NCBI GenBank assembly: GCA_964607915.1
Contig: CAZSMU010000007.1
Location: 1-56,088 of the forward strand
Reading direction: 5' to 3'
Length of the DNA stretch: 56,088 bases
From: JADJPL01 sp964607915
Lineage (GTDB): Bacteria > Bacteroidota > Bacteroidia > Chitinophagales > Saprospiraceae
In this document: positions 18,401 through 26,299 of the stretch, one piece after another
How the letters are laid out: each line of letters begins with the position of its first letter
Numbering within the stretch: the stretch's first letter is position 1
The notes under the pieces: model-generated
What the model was told of the DNA's origin: nothing
Databases searched by the model: none
What the model saw: only the letters and a program-made list of their open reading frames with translations
Program-made: the position numbers and the translations under genes

Positions 18401-18831
18401 CGGGCGGCCAGGTTGCGGTCGTGTTCTGTAGCCGTGACCTGTAGGGTTTCGTTTTCCTTGAATCGGCGGGCGGCTTCGCGCACTACGGCGAAGGCTTCCG
18501 GAAGGATTTCTTTCAGGACAGCTTCGAGCGATTTGTTGCGCTCTTTTTTCAGCGCGTCTATGCTGGAGAAGATTTGCTCCTTGTGGTCGAGGTCCTCACT
18601 TTGGGCAGCTTCCTCGTGCAGGTCCTGGATTTCCTGGTCAATTTCGCTGAGGTATTCCCGGATGCGCTCCCGGAAAGCGTGCGTTTTGGCGCGCAACTCG
18701 TCGTTGCTGATGGATTTGAGTGTTCCGCCGATGCGGTTGATTTCTTCGACTATGGGCATATACGCCTGCACGTCGCGTTCGTGCTTGGTGCCAAAGAGTT
18801 TCTGTAGGGATTTTCCGAGAAAGCCAAACAT
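15493..18831 (-). CDS. secA: Preprotein translocase ATPase SecA
   Basis: The motor that drives unfolded proteins through SecYEG. At 1112 residues it is longer than the E. coli protein, as usual in Bacteroidota. Visible motifs are Walker A [10 protein letters not shown] (about residue 197), the DEAD-type box [20 protein letters not shown], the helicase motif [11 protein letters not shown], and [21 protein letters not shown]. The C-terminal zinc/SecB-binding tail [13 protein letters not shown] (about 1096-1108) is complete, preceded by a Gln/Ala/Arg-rich linker. It follows accA and a DUF6913-like gene on the same strand, 38 nt after the latter. Confidence 0.97.
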   Translation of the reverse strand: [1112 protein letters not shown]

Positions 18832-18869
18832 GGTATTGTGTATATGTACGTTTCTGTTAACGCCGAAAG

Positions 18870-19403
18870 TCAGGCGTTAGTTTTTTTGAGGAGAGCCTCC
18901 ATTTCGCGGATGAACACGGGGATAGGAGCATCCGGATGGTCAATCATGAGGTCGAAAATACGGGTCTCCCCGGCGACAGGGCCTACTTTCAAGGAGGCAG
19001 TGGCTTGGGCGGCAACGTATTCGAGGATGGGATGGGGGGTGGTATGGAGCAGGATCAGGATATCGAAAGGTGTCTGCAGGAACAGTTCGACGGCGCGGCC
19101 TTGGGGGCGGAACGCCCAATCAATCTGTTTGCGGCTGAAGGAGGGGAAAGGAAGGCTTCCATCCTCCTGCTCACTATCCACAAAGCCCAGTAGCTGGACT
19201 TTCTTACCCTGTTTCAGGCGAAGGGCATCGTAGTAGTCGGCCACAGATTGCTGCCGGGCGGGGTCTGTACCGTCGAACAAGATGCCGACCGACGAGGCGC
19301 TGTCCAGGTTCATGCGTTTTTTAGACGCGTGGGGCGCTTTGTCGAGGATGCGCTGCAGGGAGCGTTGTCGTACCCCGAGCCGAAACGATTCGAATAGGGC
19401 CAT
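18870..19403 (-). CDS. DUF6913-like cytoplasmic protein
   Basis: A 177-residue protein without signal peptide or membrane helix. Its features match the uncharacterised DUF6913 family as I remember it from Bacteroidota: a basic N-terminal helix (SFRLGVRQRSLQRIL), a central VGILFDGTDPARQQSV strand-turn, SRKQIDWAFRPQG, and FDILILLHTTPHPILEYVAA followed by FDLMID. The start codon directly abuts the accA stop (19403/19404), so it is translated from the accA message, and secA follows. No function is known; co-transcription with accA and secA suggests a housekeeping role. Confidence 0.75.
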   Translation of the reverse strand: MALFESFRLGVRQRSLQRILDKAPHASKKRMNLDSASSVGILFDGTDPARQQSVADYYDALRLKQGKKVQLLGFVDSEQEDGSLPFPSFSRKQIDWAFRPQGRAVELFLQTPFDILILLHTTPHPILEYVAAQATASLKVGPVAGETRIFDLMIDHPDAPIPVFIREMEALLKKTNA

Positions 19404-20408
19404 TTATTTCTTTTTCTCTTTTTTATCACTTTTTTCGCCGGTACCCTCTTCTGCGGAAACGGTGAGGAAGTCGCCCATGCGGGCATACTTTTCGATGCGG
19501 GCCTCAATGCGCTCGTCGGGGTCCATGTCCGCGATTTCGGACAAAGATTTTTTGATTTGCTTTTTGAGGAGTTTCGCCATTTCCTCGGGTGCGGAGTGCG
19601 CCCCCCCGACGGGTTCCTTGATGATACCGTCAATGAGGCCGTGCGCGAACATGTGGTCGGCGGTCAGCTTGAGCGCTTCGGCAGCTTGTTCTTTGTAATC
19701 CCAGCTCCGCCACAGGATAGAGGAGCAGGATTCGGGAGAGATGACGGAGTACCAGGTGTTTTCGAGCATAAAGACGCGGTCGCCAAGGCCGATGCCGATA
19801 GCCCCCCCTGACGCTCCCTCCCCGATGATGATGCAGATGATCGGGGTACGCAACTGGGCCATTTCGAAGAGATTGCGGGCGATGGCTTCGGCCTGGCCGC
19901 GCTCTTCCGCTTCCAGACCAGGGTAGGCACCGGGCGTATCAATAAAGGTGATGACCGGAATTTGGAAGCGCTCGGCCATTTTCATGAGGCGCAGTGCTTT
20001 GCGGTAGCCTTCCGGGTTGGCCATACCGAAGTTTCGGTACTGGCGCATCTTGGTATTGATTCCCTTCTGGTGTCCGATGACCATGACCGTCTGCCCGTCG
20101 AGCGAGGCAAGCCCACCTACGATGGCCTTGTCGTCGCGTACGCAGCGGTCGCCGTGCAGCTCTGTAAACTTTTTGCACATCTGGTTGATGTAGAACAACG
20201 TATAGGGTCGTTCCGGGTGACGGGAGAGTTGCACCTTTTGCCATCCGCTGAGGTTGCTGTAAATCTCGCGGCGCTTGTTTTTAATTTTTGCTTCCAGGGT
20301 GCGGATGGTGTCGGTAACGTCTATCTCGCCGTCGCCCCCAATCTCTTTGAGCTTATCCAACTGCTCGTAGAGTACTTCGAGCGGTTTTTCAAAATCCAGG
20401 AATACCAT
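19404..20408 (-). CDS. accA: Acetyl-CoA carboxylase carboxyltransferase subunit alpha
   Basis: Transfers the carboxyl group from biotin to acetyl-CoA with AccD, the committed step of fatty acid synthesis. The 334 residues start MVFLDFEKPLEVLYEQLDKL and include HPERPYTLFYINQM, the nucleotide/CoA region GLASLDGQTVMVIGHQKG (about 118) and the crotonase-fold core FIDTPGAYPGLEAEERGQA (about 178-196), then GEGASGGAIGIGLGD (about 223). A charged Lys-rich tail ends the protein. It heads the accA-DUF6913-secA run. accD is not in the window. Confidence 0.96.
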   Translation of the reverse strand: MVFLDFEKPLEVLYEQLDKLKEIGGDGEIDVTDTIRTLEAKIKNKRREIYSNLSGWQKVQLSRHPERPYTLFYINQMCKKFTELHGDRCVRDDKAIVGGLASLDGQTVMVIGHQKGINTKMRQYRNFGMANPEGYRKALRLMKMAERFQIPVITFIDTPGAYPGLEAEERGQAEAIARNLFEMAQLRTPIICIIIGEGASGGAIGIGLGDRVFMLENTWYSVISPESCSSILWRSWDYKEQAAEALKLTADHMFAHGLIDGIIKEPVGGAHSAPEEMAKLLKKQIKKSLSEIADMDPDERIEARIEKYARMGDFLTVSAEEGTGEKSDKKEKKK

Positions 20409-20458
20409 GAGCAGCCATTTTTAGCCAAGCCGGGCGTAATTGCACACGGCGCGAAGGA

Positions 20459-20466
20459 CAAAGTTA
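20459..20466 (-). promoter_or_regulatory. Probable -7 box of the accA operon
   Basis: On the minus strand this reads TAACTTTG, matching TAnnTTTG, 50 bp upstream of the accA start. No clear -33 element is visible. Confidence 0.5.
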
Positions 20467-20526
20467 GCAATTACCTGCTGTTTGGGCTTTGACACCTATT
20501 TTTTTTTCTTTTTTTATGTTTAGGTA

Positions 20527-20557
20527 TTGCGCAGTATTAAAACTAACCCTATATTTG
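20527..20557 (+). promoter_or_regulatory. Promoter of tRNA-Asp
   Basis: TATATTTG at 20550-20557 is an exact Bacteroidota -7 box. A TTG at 20527-20529, 20 nt upstream, fits the -33 element. The tRNA begins 33 bp after the -7 box. Confidence 0.7.
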
Positions 20558-20590
20558 CGTTCGCATTTACACAAGAGGAAATGCAGGTTT

Positions 20591-20664
20591 GGTTCGGTAG
20601 TTCAGTTGGTTAGAATACCTGCCTGTCACGCAGGGGGTCGCGGGTTCGAGTCCCGTCCGGACCG
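20591..20664 (+). tRNA. tRNA-Asp (GTC)
   Basis: The acceptor stem GGTTCGG pairs with CCGGACC with one G-U. The anticodon stem CCTGC/GCAGG encloses the loop CTGTCAC with anticodon GTC, and the T arm carries GGTTCGAGTCC. The 74 nt end at discriminator G. CCA is not encoded, so it must be added after transcription. Confidence 0.96.
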
Positions 20665-20672
20665 CAAAATTT

Positions 20673-20712
20673 AAAAAGCCTTGAAATTGAAATGATTTCA
20701 AGGCTTTTTTAT
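20673..20712 (+). terminator. Rho-independent terminator of tRNA-Asp
   Basis: AAAAAGCCTTGAAAT (20673-20687) pairs perfectly with ATTTCAAGGCTTTTT (20695-20709) across a 7-nt loop and ends in a T-run, a classical intrinsic terminator directly after the tRNA. Confidence 0.85.
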
Positions 20713-20749
20713 TTCACATCTGTGGAAACAGCTCCCTTTTTGCGTTGGG

Positions 20750-20812
20750 TGCAGTAAACATACCTCTATAAGCTCCGCAAAATATGGCGCCTACGGAGGT
20801 ATGTTTACTGCA
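20750..20812. repeat. 17-bp inverted repeat with 29-nt centre
   Basis: TGCAGTAAACATACCTC (20750-20766) is the exact reverse complement of 20796-20812. The 29-nt spacer contains CTCCG and CGGAG, which allow an alternative inner stem. It lies downstream of the tRNA terminator and 74 bp from the end of the convergent oxidoreductase gene, whose transcript it could terminate, though there is no T-run. It is unrelated to the AGACTTGTTGCG family. Confidence 0.6.
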
Positions 20813-20885
20813 AATATTTTCGTAATGAGGGCAAAAGGCTACGAACACCGCAACCGGATGGGCGTTTCGCGGTGCGGCGAAGGTG

Positions 20886-21887
20886 TCAGTGAACCTTCAC
20901 TACCAGCTTGCCCTGGTTGCTGCCGTCGAAGAGCTTGTTGATGGCTGTCGGGGCATTTTCCAGCCCTTCTACCTCGTCCACGCGGTATTTGAGCCTGCCT
21001 TCCATGTACCAGGCGGCAAGTTCCGGGATAGCTTCCATAGCGCGGTGCATATAGTCGCTGACGATAAACCCCTGCGCTTTGCAGCGGCGCGTGATGAGGT
21101 AGGAAAAATAAGCAGGCCCCGGAGGCGGGGTAGTGGCGTTGTACGCGGAAATCAGCCCGCAGAGGACGATGCGGGCGTGGAGGTTCATGAGGCTCATCTC
21201 TGCATCGAGGATGGAGCCGCCCACGTTTTCAAAAATGACATCAATCCCCTTGGGGCATGTGGTCTTGAGTTCTTTTCGCACATCCTGGGTCTTGTAGTTG
21301 ATGGCAGCATCGAAGCCCAACTCTTCCGTCAGCCAGTGGCATTTATCGTCGCTGCCGGCAATACCTACCACCCGACAGCCTTTGATCTTGCCTATTTGCC
21401 CGGCCAAAGAGCCCACCGCACCAGCGGCAGCGCTCACCACGAGCGTTTCGCCCTCTTGGGGCTGCCCGATGTCGAGCAATCCAAAGTACGCGGTCAACCC
21501 AATATGGCTGAAAAGAGCCATGTACGCGGTCAGCGGTAGCCCCGGTAGCCGCTGCAGGGACGAGAGCCCCCGCCCACTGCTGATGAGGTAGTCCTGCCAG
21601 CCAATCATGGCTTGTACCAGATCGCCCGGGGCAAACTTCGGATTGTTGGATTGCACGACTTCCCCCAGACAAATGCCGGGCACGACGGACCCCAGCTCTG
21701 CCGGAGCCATATAGGAACCGCTTTCTGCCAACCATCCCCGGTTGGCAGGGTCTAACGAGAGATACAGGTTGCGCAGCAGCACTTCCCCCTCTCCGAGTTC
21801 CCGTAGTTCTTGCTCTTTCCATTCAAAATCCCCCGGCTGAATCAATCCCTGGGGCCGGTGGGCGAGAAGCCATTGGCGGTTTTTCAT
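20886..21887 (-). CDS. NADP-dependent MDR-family oxidoreductase (CurA/leukotriene B4 dehydrogenase type)
   Basis: A 333-residue zinc-free medium-chain reductase, expected to use NADPH to reduce the double bond of enones or similar compounds. The start MKNRQWLLAHRPQG is the family's typical N-terminus; the frame is open 16 codons further upstream but that extension lacks family features. Motifs are GSVVPGICLGEVV (about 66), the Rossmann region VVSAAAGAVGSLAGQIGK (about 141) and the IGLTAYFGL loop before it. The C-terminus reads ALNKLFDG-like TAINKLFDGSNQGKLVVKV, typical of CurA-like enzymes. It lies 44 bp downstream of the SSS symporter gene. Confidence 0.87.
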   Translation of the reverse strand: MKNRQWLLAHRPQGLIQPGDFEWKEQELRELGEGEVLLRNLYLSLDPANRGWLAESGSYMAPAELGSVVPGICLGEVVQSNNPKFAPGDLVQAMIGWQDYLISSGRGLSSLQRLPGLPLTAYMALFSHIGLTAYFGLLDIGQPQEGETLVVSAAAGAVGSLAGQIGKIKGCRVVGIAGSDDKCHWLTEELGFDAAINYKTQDVRKELKTTCPKGIDVIFENVGGSILDAEMSLMNLHARIVLCGLISAYNATTPPPGPAYFSYLITRRCKAQGFIVSDYMHRAMEAIPELAAWYMEGRLKYRVDEVEGLENAPTAINKLFDGSNQGKLVVKVH

Positions 21888-21931
21888 ATTTTTTGGTTTT
21901 ATGCAGTGACTTAGGGCCTGGTTATCCCCTA

Positions 21932-23686
21932 TCAACCGGTGAAATATGTGTATGCAATCAAAATGAGCAGCACGACCACCCCTGACCAGATGACATCGCT
22001 CTTGGTATAGCTGGCGCGGTTTTCGGCGCGGTGCTCCGCCGTCATAGTCGCGAAGGTGAGCCCCCGGATGCGCTCATACGACGGCGGTGCCGTGGCATAG
22101 CTGACCGCTACAATGGCTACGGAACACACGATGAAAATCAACAGACTGTAATATTGGAAAAAGATGTTGTTCACAATCCAGAAAAAGGAACCCGGCGCAT
22201 ATGAAAAGCCCTCCACCAGCGCTACCGGGGTGTCGATTGCGAGGCGAAACAGACCCATCGCAAAGCCGATGCCCAACGCGGCCAGGCAGCCCTGGGCGTT
22301 GATACGCTTCATAAACACGCCAAAGAAGAAGACGACAAAAATAGGCGGGGCTAAATACCCCTGCACGCTTTGCAGGTAGTCGTATAGCCCCCGGCTCCCC
22401 TGGATGACGGGAATCCATAACAATCCAATGACCACCATGCCCGCCGTGGCGATGCGCCCGATGCGCACCAGAGCAGCCTCCGAAGCGTTGGGGCGGAAAC
22501 GGGAGTAGAAATCCATGGTAAACAGTGTGGAAGAAGCGTTGAACACCCCGGCCAGGGAACTCATCAACGCTGCTAAAAGACCCGCTACGACCATTCCCCG
22601 GATACCGACTGGCAATACCTTTGCTACCAATAACGGAAAGGCCTGCTGCGCGTTGGCATTGATCAACTTGCCCTCGCTGTCGAGTAGGGCCGCCCCCAGG
22701 GCTTCCGACTTGCCACTGGCAGCCAGTGCAAAACAGATGATGCCGGGAACGATGAAAATGAATACCGGCAATAGTTTCAGAAAGGCAGCCGCAATGGTTC
22801 CTCTGCGCGCTTCTTTGAGGCTGGAGGCCCCCAGCGTGCGCTGTACGATGTACTGGTCGGTCGTCCAATACCACAGACCAATGATCGGCGCACAAAGCAA
22901 CATGCCCAGCCAAGGGTAGTTGCTGTTGAAGTACCAGGCAATTTCGGTTTCCGTCCGCACAGGGGCCCAGGAACCTTCCATGCCCGCCGGTACCAGCGGC
23001 TTCCACAGGTTGAACATATCGGAACCCGCAATGCGGCGCAGCTCGCCCCAGCCTCCCAGGGCGTCGAGGCCGTACCAGGTCACCAGCAAAGAGCCGAGTA
23101 TCAGGATAACCGTCTGTAGGGCTTCCGTGTAAGCGACGGCTTTCAAACCCCCGAGGATAGTATAGATGCCCGTCAGGACGATGACGAGTATAGAGCCAAT
23201 CCAAAAACTGTTCAATCCCCAAAGGTTGAGCTCCGGCATCAGTACACCGAATACGATGCCCCCGGCAAAAATACCGACCGCCACCTTGGTGAGCACGTAC
23301 GCGACCAACGAAATCAGCGATAGCACGACGCGCGCCGTCGGCGAATAGCGCCGCTCCAGGAACTCCGGCATAGTAAACACTTTGGAGCGCATGTAGAAAG
23401 GAGCGAGCACCCAGCCCAATACCAGCAGACACCAGGCGTGCAGTTCGTAGTGGGCCATGGCTACGCCGTCGGTCGCTCCGGAGCCGGCTAGGCCGACCAG
23501 GTGTTCCGAGCCGATGTTGGAAGCAAAAATCGAAGCACCGACGACAAACCAGCCCAGGTCCCGCCCGGCGAGAAAATATTCGTCTGAGGTGTCTTTTTGC
23601 CGCTTGATCACCCACCAGGCAATACCCAGGACAATCGCGAAATACGCGAAGATGATCAACCAGTCAATGGTGTGCAGTACGTTCAT
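21932..23686 (-). CDS. Sodium:solute symporter (SSS family)
   Basis: A 584-residue inner-membrane secondary transporter with about 14 hydrophobic helices, probably using a sodium gradient. Typical segments are WWVIKRQKDTSDEYFLAGRDLGW after the first helix, ASNIGSEHLVGLAGSG (about residue 55), YTILGGLKAVAYTEALQ (about 188) and YWTTDQYIVQRTLGA (about 268). These fit the SGLT/SLC5-like branch, many of whose bacterial members carry sugars. The substrate cannot be read from sequence. The last helix (VIWSGVVVLLILIAYTYF) ends the protein. The CurA-type reductase lies close downstream. Confidence 0.9.
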   Translation of the reverse strand: MNVLHTIDWLIIFAYFAIVLGIAWWVIKRQKDTSDEYFLAGRDLGWFVVGASIFASNIGSEHLVGLAGSGATDGVAMAHYELHAWCLLVLGWVLAPFYMRSKVFTMPEFLERRYSPTARVVLSLISLVAYVLTKVAVGIFAGGIVFGVLMPELNLWGLNSFWIGSILVIVLTGIYTILGGLKAVAYTEALQTVILILGSLLVTWYGLDALGGWGELRRIAGSDMFNLWKPLVPAGMEGSWAPVRTETEIAWYFNSNYPWLGMLLCAPIIGLWYWTTDQYIVQRTLGASSLKEARRGTIAAAFLKLLPVFIFIVPGIICFALAASGKSEALGAALLDSEGKLINANAQQAFPLLVAKVLPVGIRGMVVAGLLAALMSSLAGVFNASSTLFTMDFYSRFRPNASEAALVRIGRIATAGMVVIGLLWIPVIQGSRGLYDYLQSVQGYLAPPIFVVFFFGVFMKRINAQGCLAALGIGFAMGLFRLAIDTPVALVEGFSYAPGSFFWIVNNIFFQYYSLLIFIVCSVAIVAVSYATAPPSYERIRGLTFATMTAEHRAENRASYTKSDVIWSGVVVLLILIAYTYFTG

Positions 23687-23866
23687 ACTCTTTAGGTTGT
23701 AACAGGTTTTTCAGGTTTTTACAAGGCTACCCGATTACATGGGTGGTCAAGGAAGCAAGATAGAAAAATTTTCATAGCGCGGGCACTAAGAGGCTCTTTT
23801 TGACAGGGGTGTCGCGTTTAAAATGGGTAGCCGGGGACTATGCCGGACGGGATGGCGAACACAGGA

Positions 23867-24928
23867 CTATATCCTACCCTCTTCAATCGCCTTCTGGCCC
23901 CGCGCTCCAAAGAAGCGCACCGCGTCTATGAGATGGCTGAAACGGGGGTCCTGGGTGAGCCCTTTTTTATATCGGAAATAGATTTGCTGCACGATGACCC
24001 CGATTTTGAAGTTGCCGAAAACATAGTAGAACAAGAGCTTTTCGATGTCGCGACCGCTGCGGGAGGCATAGCGGGCAGCCGCCTCCCGGCGCGTGAGGTT
24101 GCCCGGGAGCCAGGTGAGGGTGCCGATAGACGACAGCAAGGGGCCTCCTTCCCCTTCGTGCAGCCAGTACGCGAGCGAAAGACCAAGATCCATCAAGGGG
24201 TCGCCTACGGTACACATTTCCCAGTCGAGTACCGCGCGGATATCGTCCAGCTTGTCGGGGTTAAGGATGAGGTTATCGTACTTGTAATCGTTGTGCAGCA
24301 GCACGGGGGGATTTTCTGCGGGGAGCTGCGCCTGCATCCATTCAGCCATGAATGCCATGCCTGCGATTGCATCGGTTGCCGATTGCTCGTATCTTTTAAT
24401 CCAGCCTTCGACCTGGCGCTGTACATAGCCTTCGGGCTTGCCCAGTTGGCGTAGGCCGGTATGGTCAATATCGAGGGCATGCAGGTCGGCCAGGTTATCT
24501 ATGGCGGCGCAGGAAAGGCGCTGCATCACATCCGGCCCCAGGTCGAGCCCTTCCGGGGGGCGGTTGCGGAGGATGAGACCTTCCACTTTTTCCATGAGGT
24601 AGAAAGGGGCACCGATGACTTCGGCGTCGTCGCAGTACAAAACAGGGGTCGGGACGCGCGAATAGACCGGCTTCAGCATGTGGAGTACCCTATACTCCCG
24701 TCCCATGTCGTGCGCCGATTTGATGTTGGCCCCCAAAGGCGGTCTGCGCAGGACGAAATGCCCGATATTCGTGCGGATGGAATAGGTGAGGTTGGAGTAT
24801 CCTCCCGGGAATTGCCGCAATTCCAATATCTCGCGGTATCCGTCGAGGTGGGCCAGCAGGAAGGTGTGTAGCGGTTCTTGCGACAGCTCCTCTCCTTTTC
24901 GCATGGGCGTGGTGTTTTCCGTAATCAT
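23867..24928 (-). CDS. Phosphotransferase family protein (ACAD10/11 N-domain / LvaA-like)
   Basis: A 353-residue member of the aminoglycoside phosphotransferase-like kinase fold. Visible are a nucleotide-loop region (QFPGGYSNLTYSIRT, about 42-56), a Lys/Arg-bearing FVLRRPP, the catalytic loop HNDYKYDNLIL (about 212-222) and the metal motif LDWEMCTVGDPLMDLG (about 236-251). Its start lies 5 nt after the acyl-CoA dehydrogenase gene. In animals the same two domains are fused as ACAD10/ACAD11, and in Pseudomonas the kinase LvaA works with LvaC to rearrange 4-hydroxyacyl-CoA through a phosphorylated intermediate. By analogy this kinase may phosphorylate a hydroxyacyl-CoA; antibiotic resistance is unlikely. 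Confidence 0.85.
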   Translation of the reverse strand: MITENTTPMRKGEELSQEPLHTFLLAHLDGYREILELRQFPGGYSNLTYSIRTNIGHFVLRRPPLGANIKSAHDMGREYRVLHMLKPVYSRVPTPVLYCDDAEVIGAPFYLMEKVEGLILRNRPPEGLDLGPDVMQRLSCAAIDNLADLHALDIDHTGLRQLGKPEGYVQRQVEGWIKRYEQSATDAIAGMAFMAEWMQAQLPAENPPVLLHNDYKYDNLILNPDKLDDIRAVLDWEMCTVGDPLMDLGLSLAYWLHEGEGGPLLSSIGTLTWLPGNLTRREAAARYASRSGRDIEKLLFYYVFGNFKIGVIVQQIYFRYKKGLTQDPRFSHLIDAVRFFGARGQKAIEEGRI

Positions 24929-24933
24929 AGCCT

Positions 24934-26139
24934 TTATGCCTTTACGCCGTATTGCTTGAGAATTTTGCGCGCCAGAGAGGCCTTGTGCGTTTCATCGGGG
25001 CCATCGTAGATGCGCGCACCGCGCTCTTCGCGGTAGTAATAGCTGAGCAAAGTATCGTCGGTGACGCCTAGGGCGCCGTGGACTTGTACGGCGCGGTCCA
25101 CCACTTTGTGCAGGACATTGGCGGCGAAAAACTTGATGGTGGAAATTTCTGCGGCGGCGGCATGCTGGCCTTGTTCCTGTATCTTGAGGGCAGCATGGAG
25201 CACCATCAGACGGGCGGCGTCAATTTCGGCACGACTTTCGGCAATAAAGGACTGTACCATCTGCATCTGCCCCAGGGCGCGCCCCGGGGCGATCTCCCGG
25301 GATGCGGCGCGGCGGCACATGAGGTCGAACGCGCGCTCACAGATACCTATCCAACGCATGCAGTGGTGGATTCGGCCAGGGCCCAAGCGCTCCTGTGCGA
25401 GCATAAATCCTCCGCCTTCCGGGCCCAGGAGGTTGCCTGCGGGGACCCGCACATCGGTGTAGCGTATTTCGCCATGGCTATGCCAGCCCTCGCCGGGATG
25501 CCCCATGACCGGTATGTTGCGCACCCGTTCAAAGCCGGGGGTGTCGGTCGGTACGATGATCATACTTGCCCTTTTGTAGGGACTCTCGGCCTCCGGGTTG
25601 GTAACGGCCATGACGATGGCAAAAGCGGCTCCATCGGCAGCGGTGGTAAACCACTTATGCCCATTGATGACATAGTGCTCCCCGTCGCGCACGGCCGTAG
25701 TGGCCATCAGTACGGGGTTGGATCCCGCCAGCCCCGGCTCGGTCATGGAGAAACAAGAGCGAATCTCGCCCTCGAGCAGCGGGTGTAGGTATCGCTGTCG
25801 GATTTCTTCGTTGCCGTACAGCAGCAGTAATTCAATATTCCCGGCGTCCGGCGCCTGGCAGTTGAACGTGAAATGGCCGAACGGGGAGCGCCCCAGGAGT
25901 TCGCCAAGTTGCGCCACCTCCATCAGGTTGAGGCCGGCACCGCCGTGCGACTCACCGTGGTAAGGGTTCCAGGCGCGTAGGGATTTTACTTTTTCCCGCT
26001 TTGCCCGCAATATTTTCTCCACTTCTTTGAAGGGCATCTGCAGCCATTCTGCCTCAAAGGGATAAATTTCTTCTTCTAAAAAAGCCTTGATACGGGGGTA
26101 CAAGCTGCGCAGGCGTTCGGTTGCGAATAGTTCTATCAT
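24934..26139 (-). CDS. Acyl-CoA dehydrogenase family protein (ACAD10/11 C-domain-like)
   Basis: A flavoprotein of about 401 residues. The ATG at 26139 (MIELFATERLRSLYPRI) gives the usual N-terminus; ATGs at 26148 and 26196 are possible alternatives. Visible are the helical N-domain, the beta domain with CFSMTEPGLAGSNP (FAD/substrate region, about 150) and HKWFTTAADGA, and the C-domain with QVHGALGVTDDTLLSYYYREERGARIYDGPDETHK. The long N-domain and the adjoining kinase gene place it near the ACAD10/ACAD11 and LvaC type rather than beta-oxidation dehydrogenases. It may complete conversion of a phosphorylated hydroxyacyl-CoA to an enoyl-CoA. Confidence 0.87.
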   Translation of the reverse strand: MIELFATERLRSLYPRIKAFLEEEIYPFEAEWLQMPFKEVEKILRAKREKVKSLRAWNPYHGESHGGAGLNLMEVAQLGELLGRSPFGHFTFNCQAPDAGNIELLLLYGNEEIRQRYLHPLLEGEIRSCFSMTEPGLAGSNPVLMATTAVRDGEHYVINGHKWFTTAADGAAFAIVMAVTNPEAESPYKRASMIIVPTDTPGFERVRNIPVMGHPGEGWHSHGEIRYTDVRVPAGNLLGPEGGGFMLAQERLGPGRIHHCMRWIGICERAFDLMCRRAASREIAPGRALGQMQMVQSFIAESRAEIDAARLMVLHAALKIQEQGQHAAAAEISTIKFFAANVLHKVVDRAVQVHGALGVTDDTLLSYYYREERGARIYDGPDETHKASLARKILKQYGVKA

Positions 26140-26175
26140 GTTGTACATTTGCTTTTGAAAAAACGGATTGCCATC

Positions 26176-26193
26176 AGACAGGTTGCAAGGGGC
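26176..26193. repeat. Remnant left end of the palindromic repeat
   Basis: ATC precedes AGACAGGTTGCAAGGGGC, a diverged copy of the family's left end. It lies just upstream of the acyl-CoA dehydrogenase gene; no right arm is visible. Confidence 0.35.
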
Positions 26194-26250
26194 CATCGAG
26201 TTGAACCTCTAACTAATCTCTGCCGACCTGATATTAAAATACGCATTTCA

Positions 26251-26282
26251 TTTGATAGAAAAATAAATAAATCCTATATTTG
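26251..26282 (+). promoter_or_regulatory. Promoter of tRNA-Met
   Basis: TTTG at 26251-26254 and TATATTTG at 26275-26282, 20 nt apart, match the Bacteroidota -33/-7 promoter. The tRNA begins 18 bp after the -7 box. Confidence 0.75.
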
Positions 26283-26299
26283 CATCCGCAAAAAAGTAT

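Noticed and set aside
22074..23615. 513-codon minus-strand frame within the SSS symporter
   Set aside because: It is a shifted frame of the symporter gene, very rich in Arg, Gly and His. The symporter frame has clear helices and family motifs.
23867..24928. Aminoglycoside resistance gene
   Set aside because: The kinase fold matches, but the immediate coupling to an acyl-CoA dehydrogenase and the family motif pattern point to hydroxyacyl-CoA metabolism.
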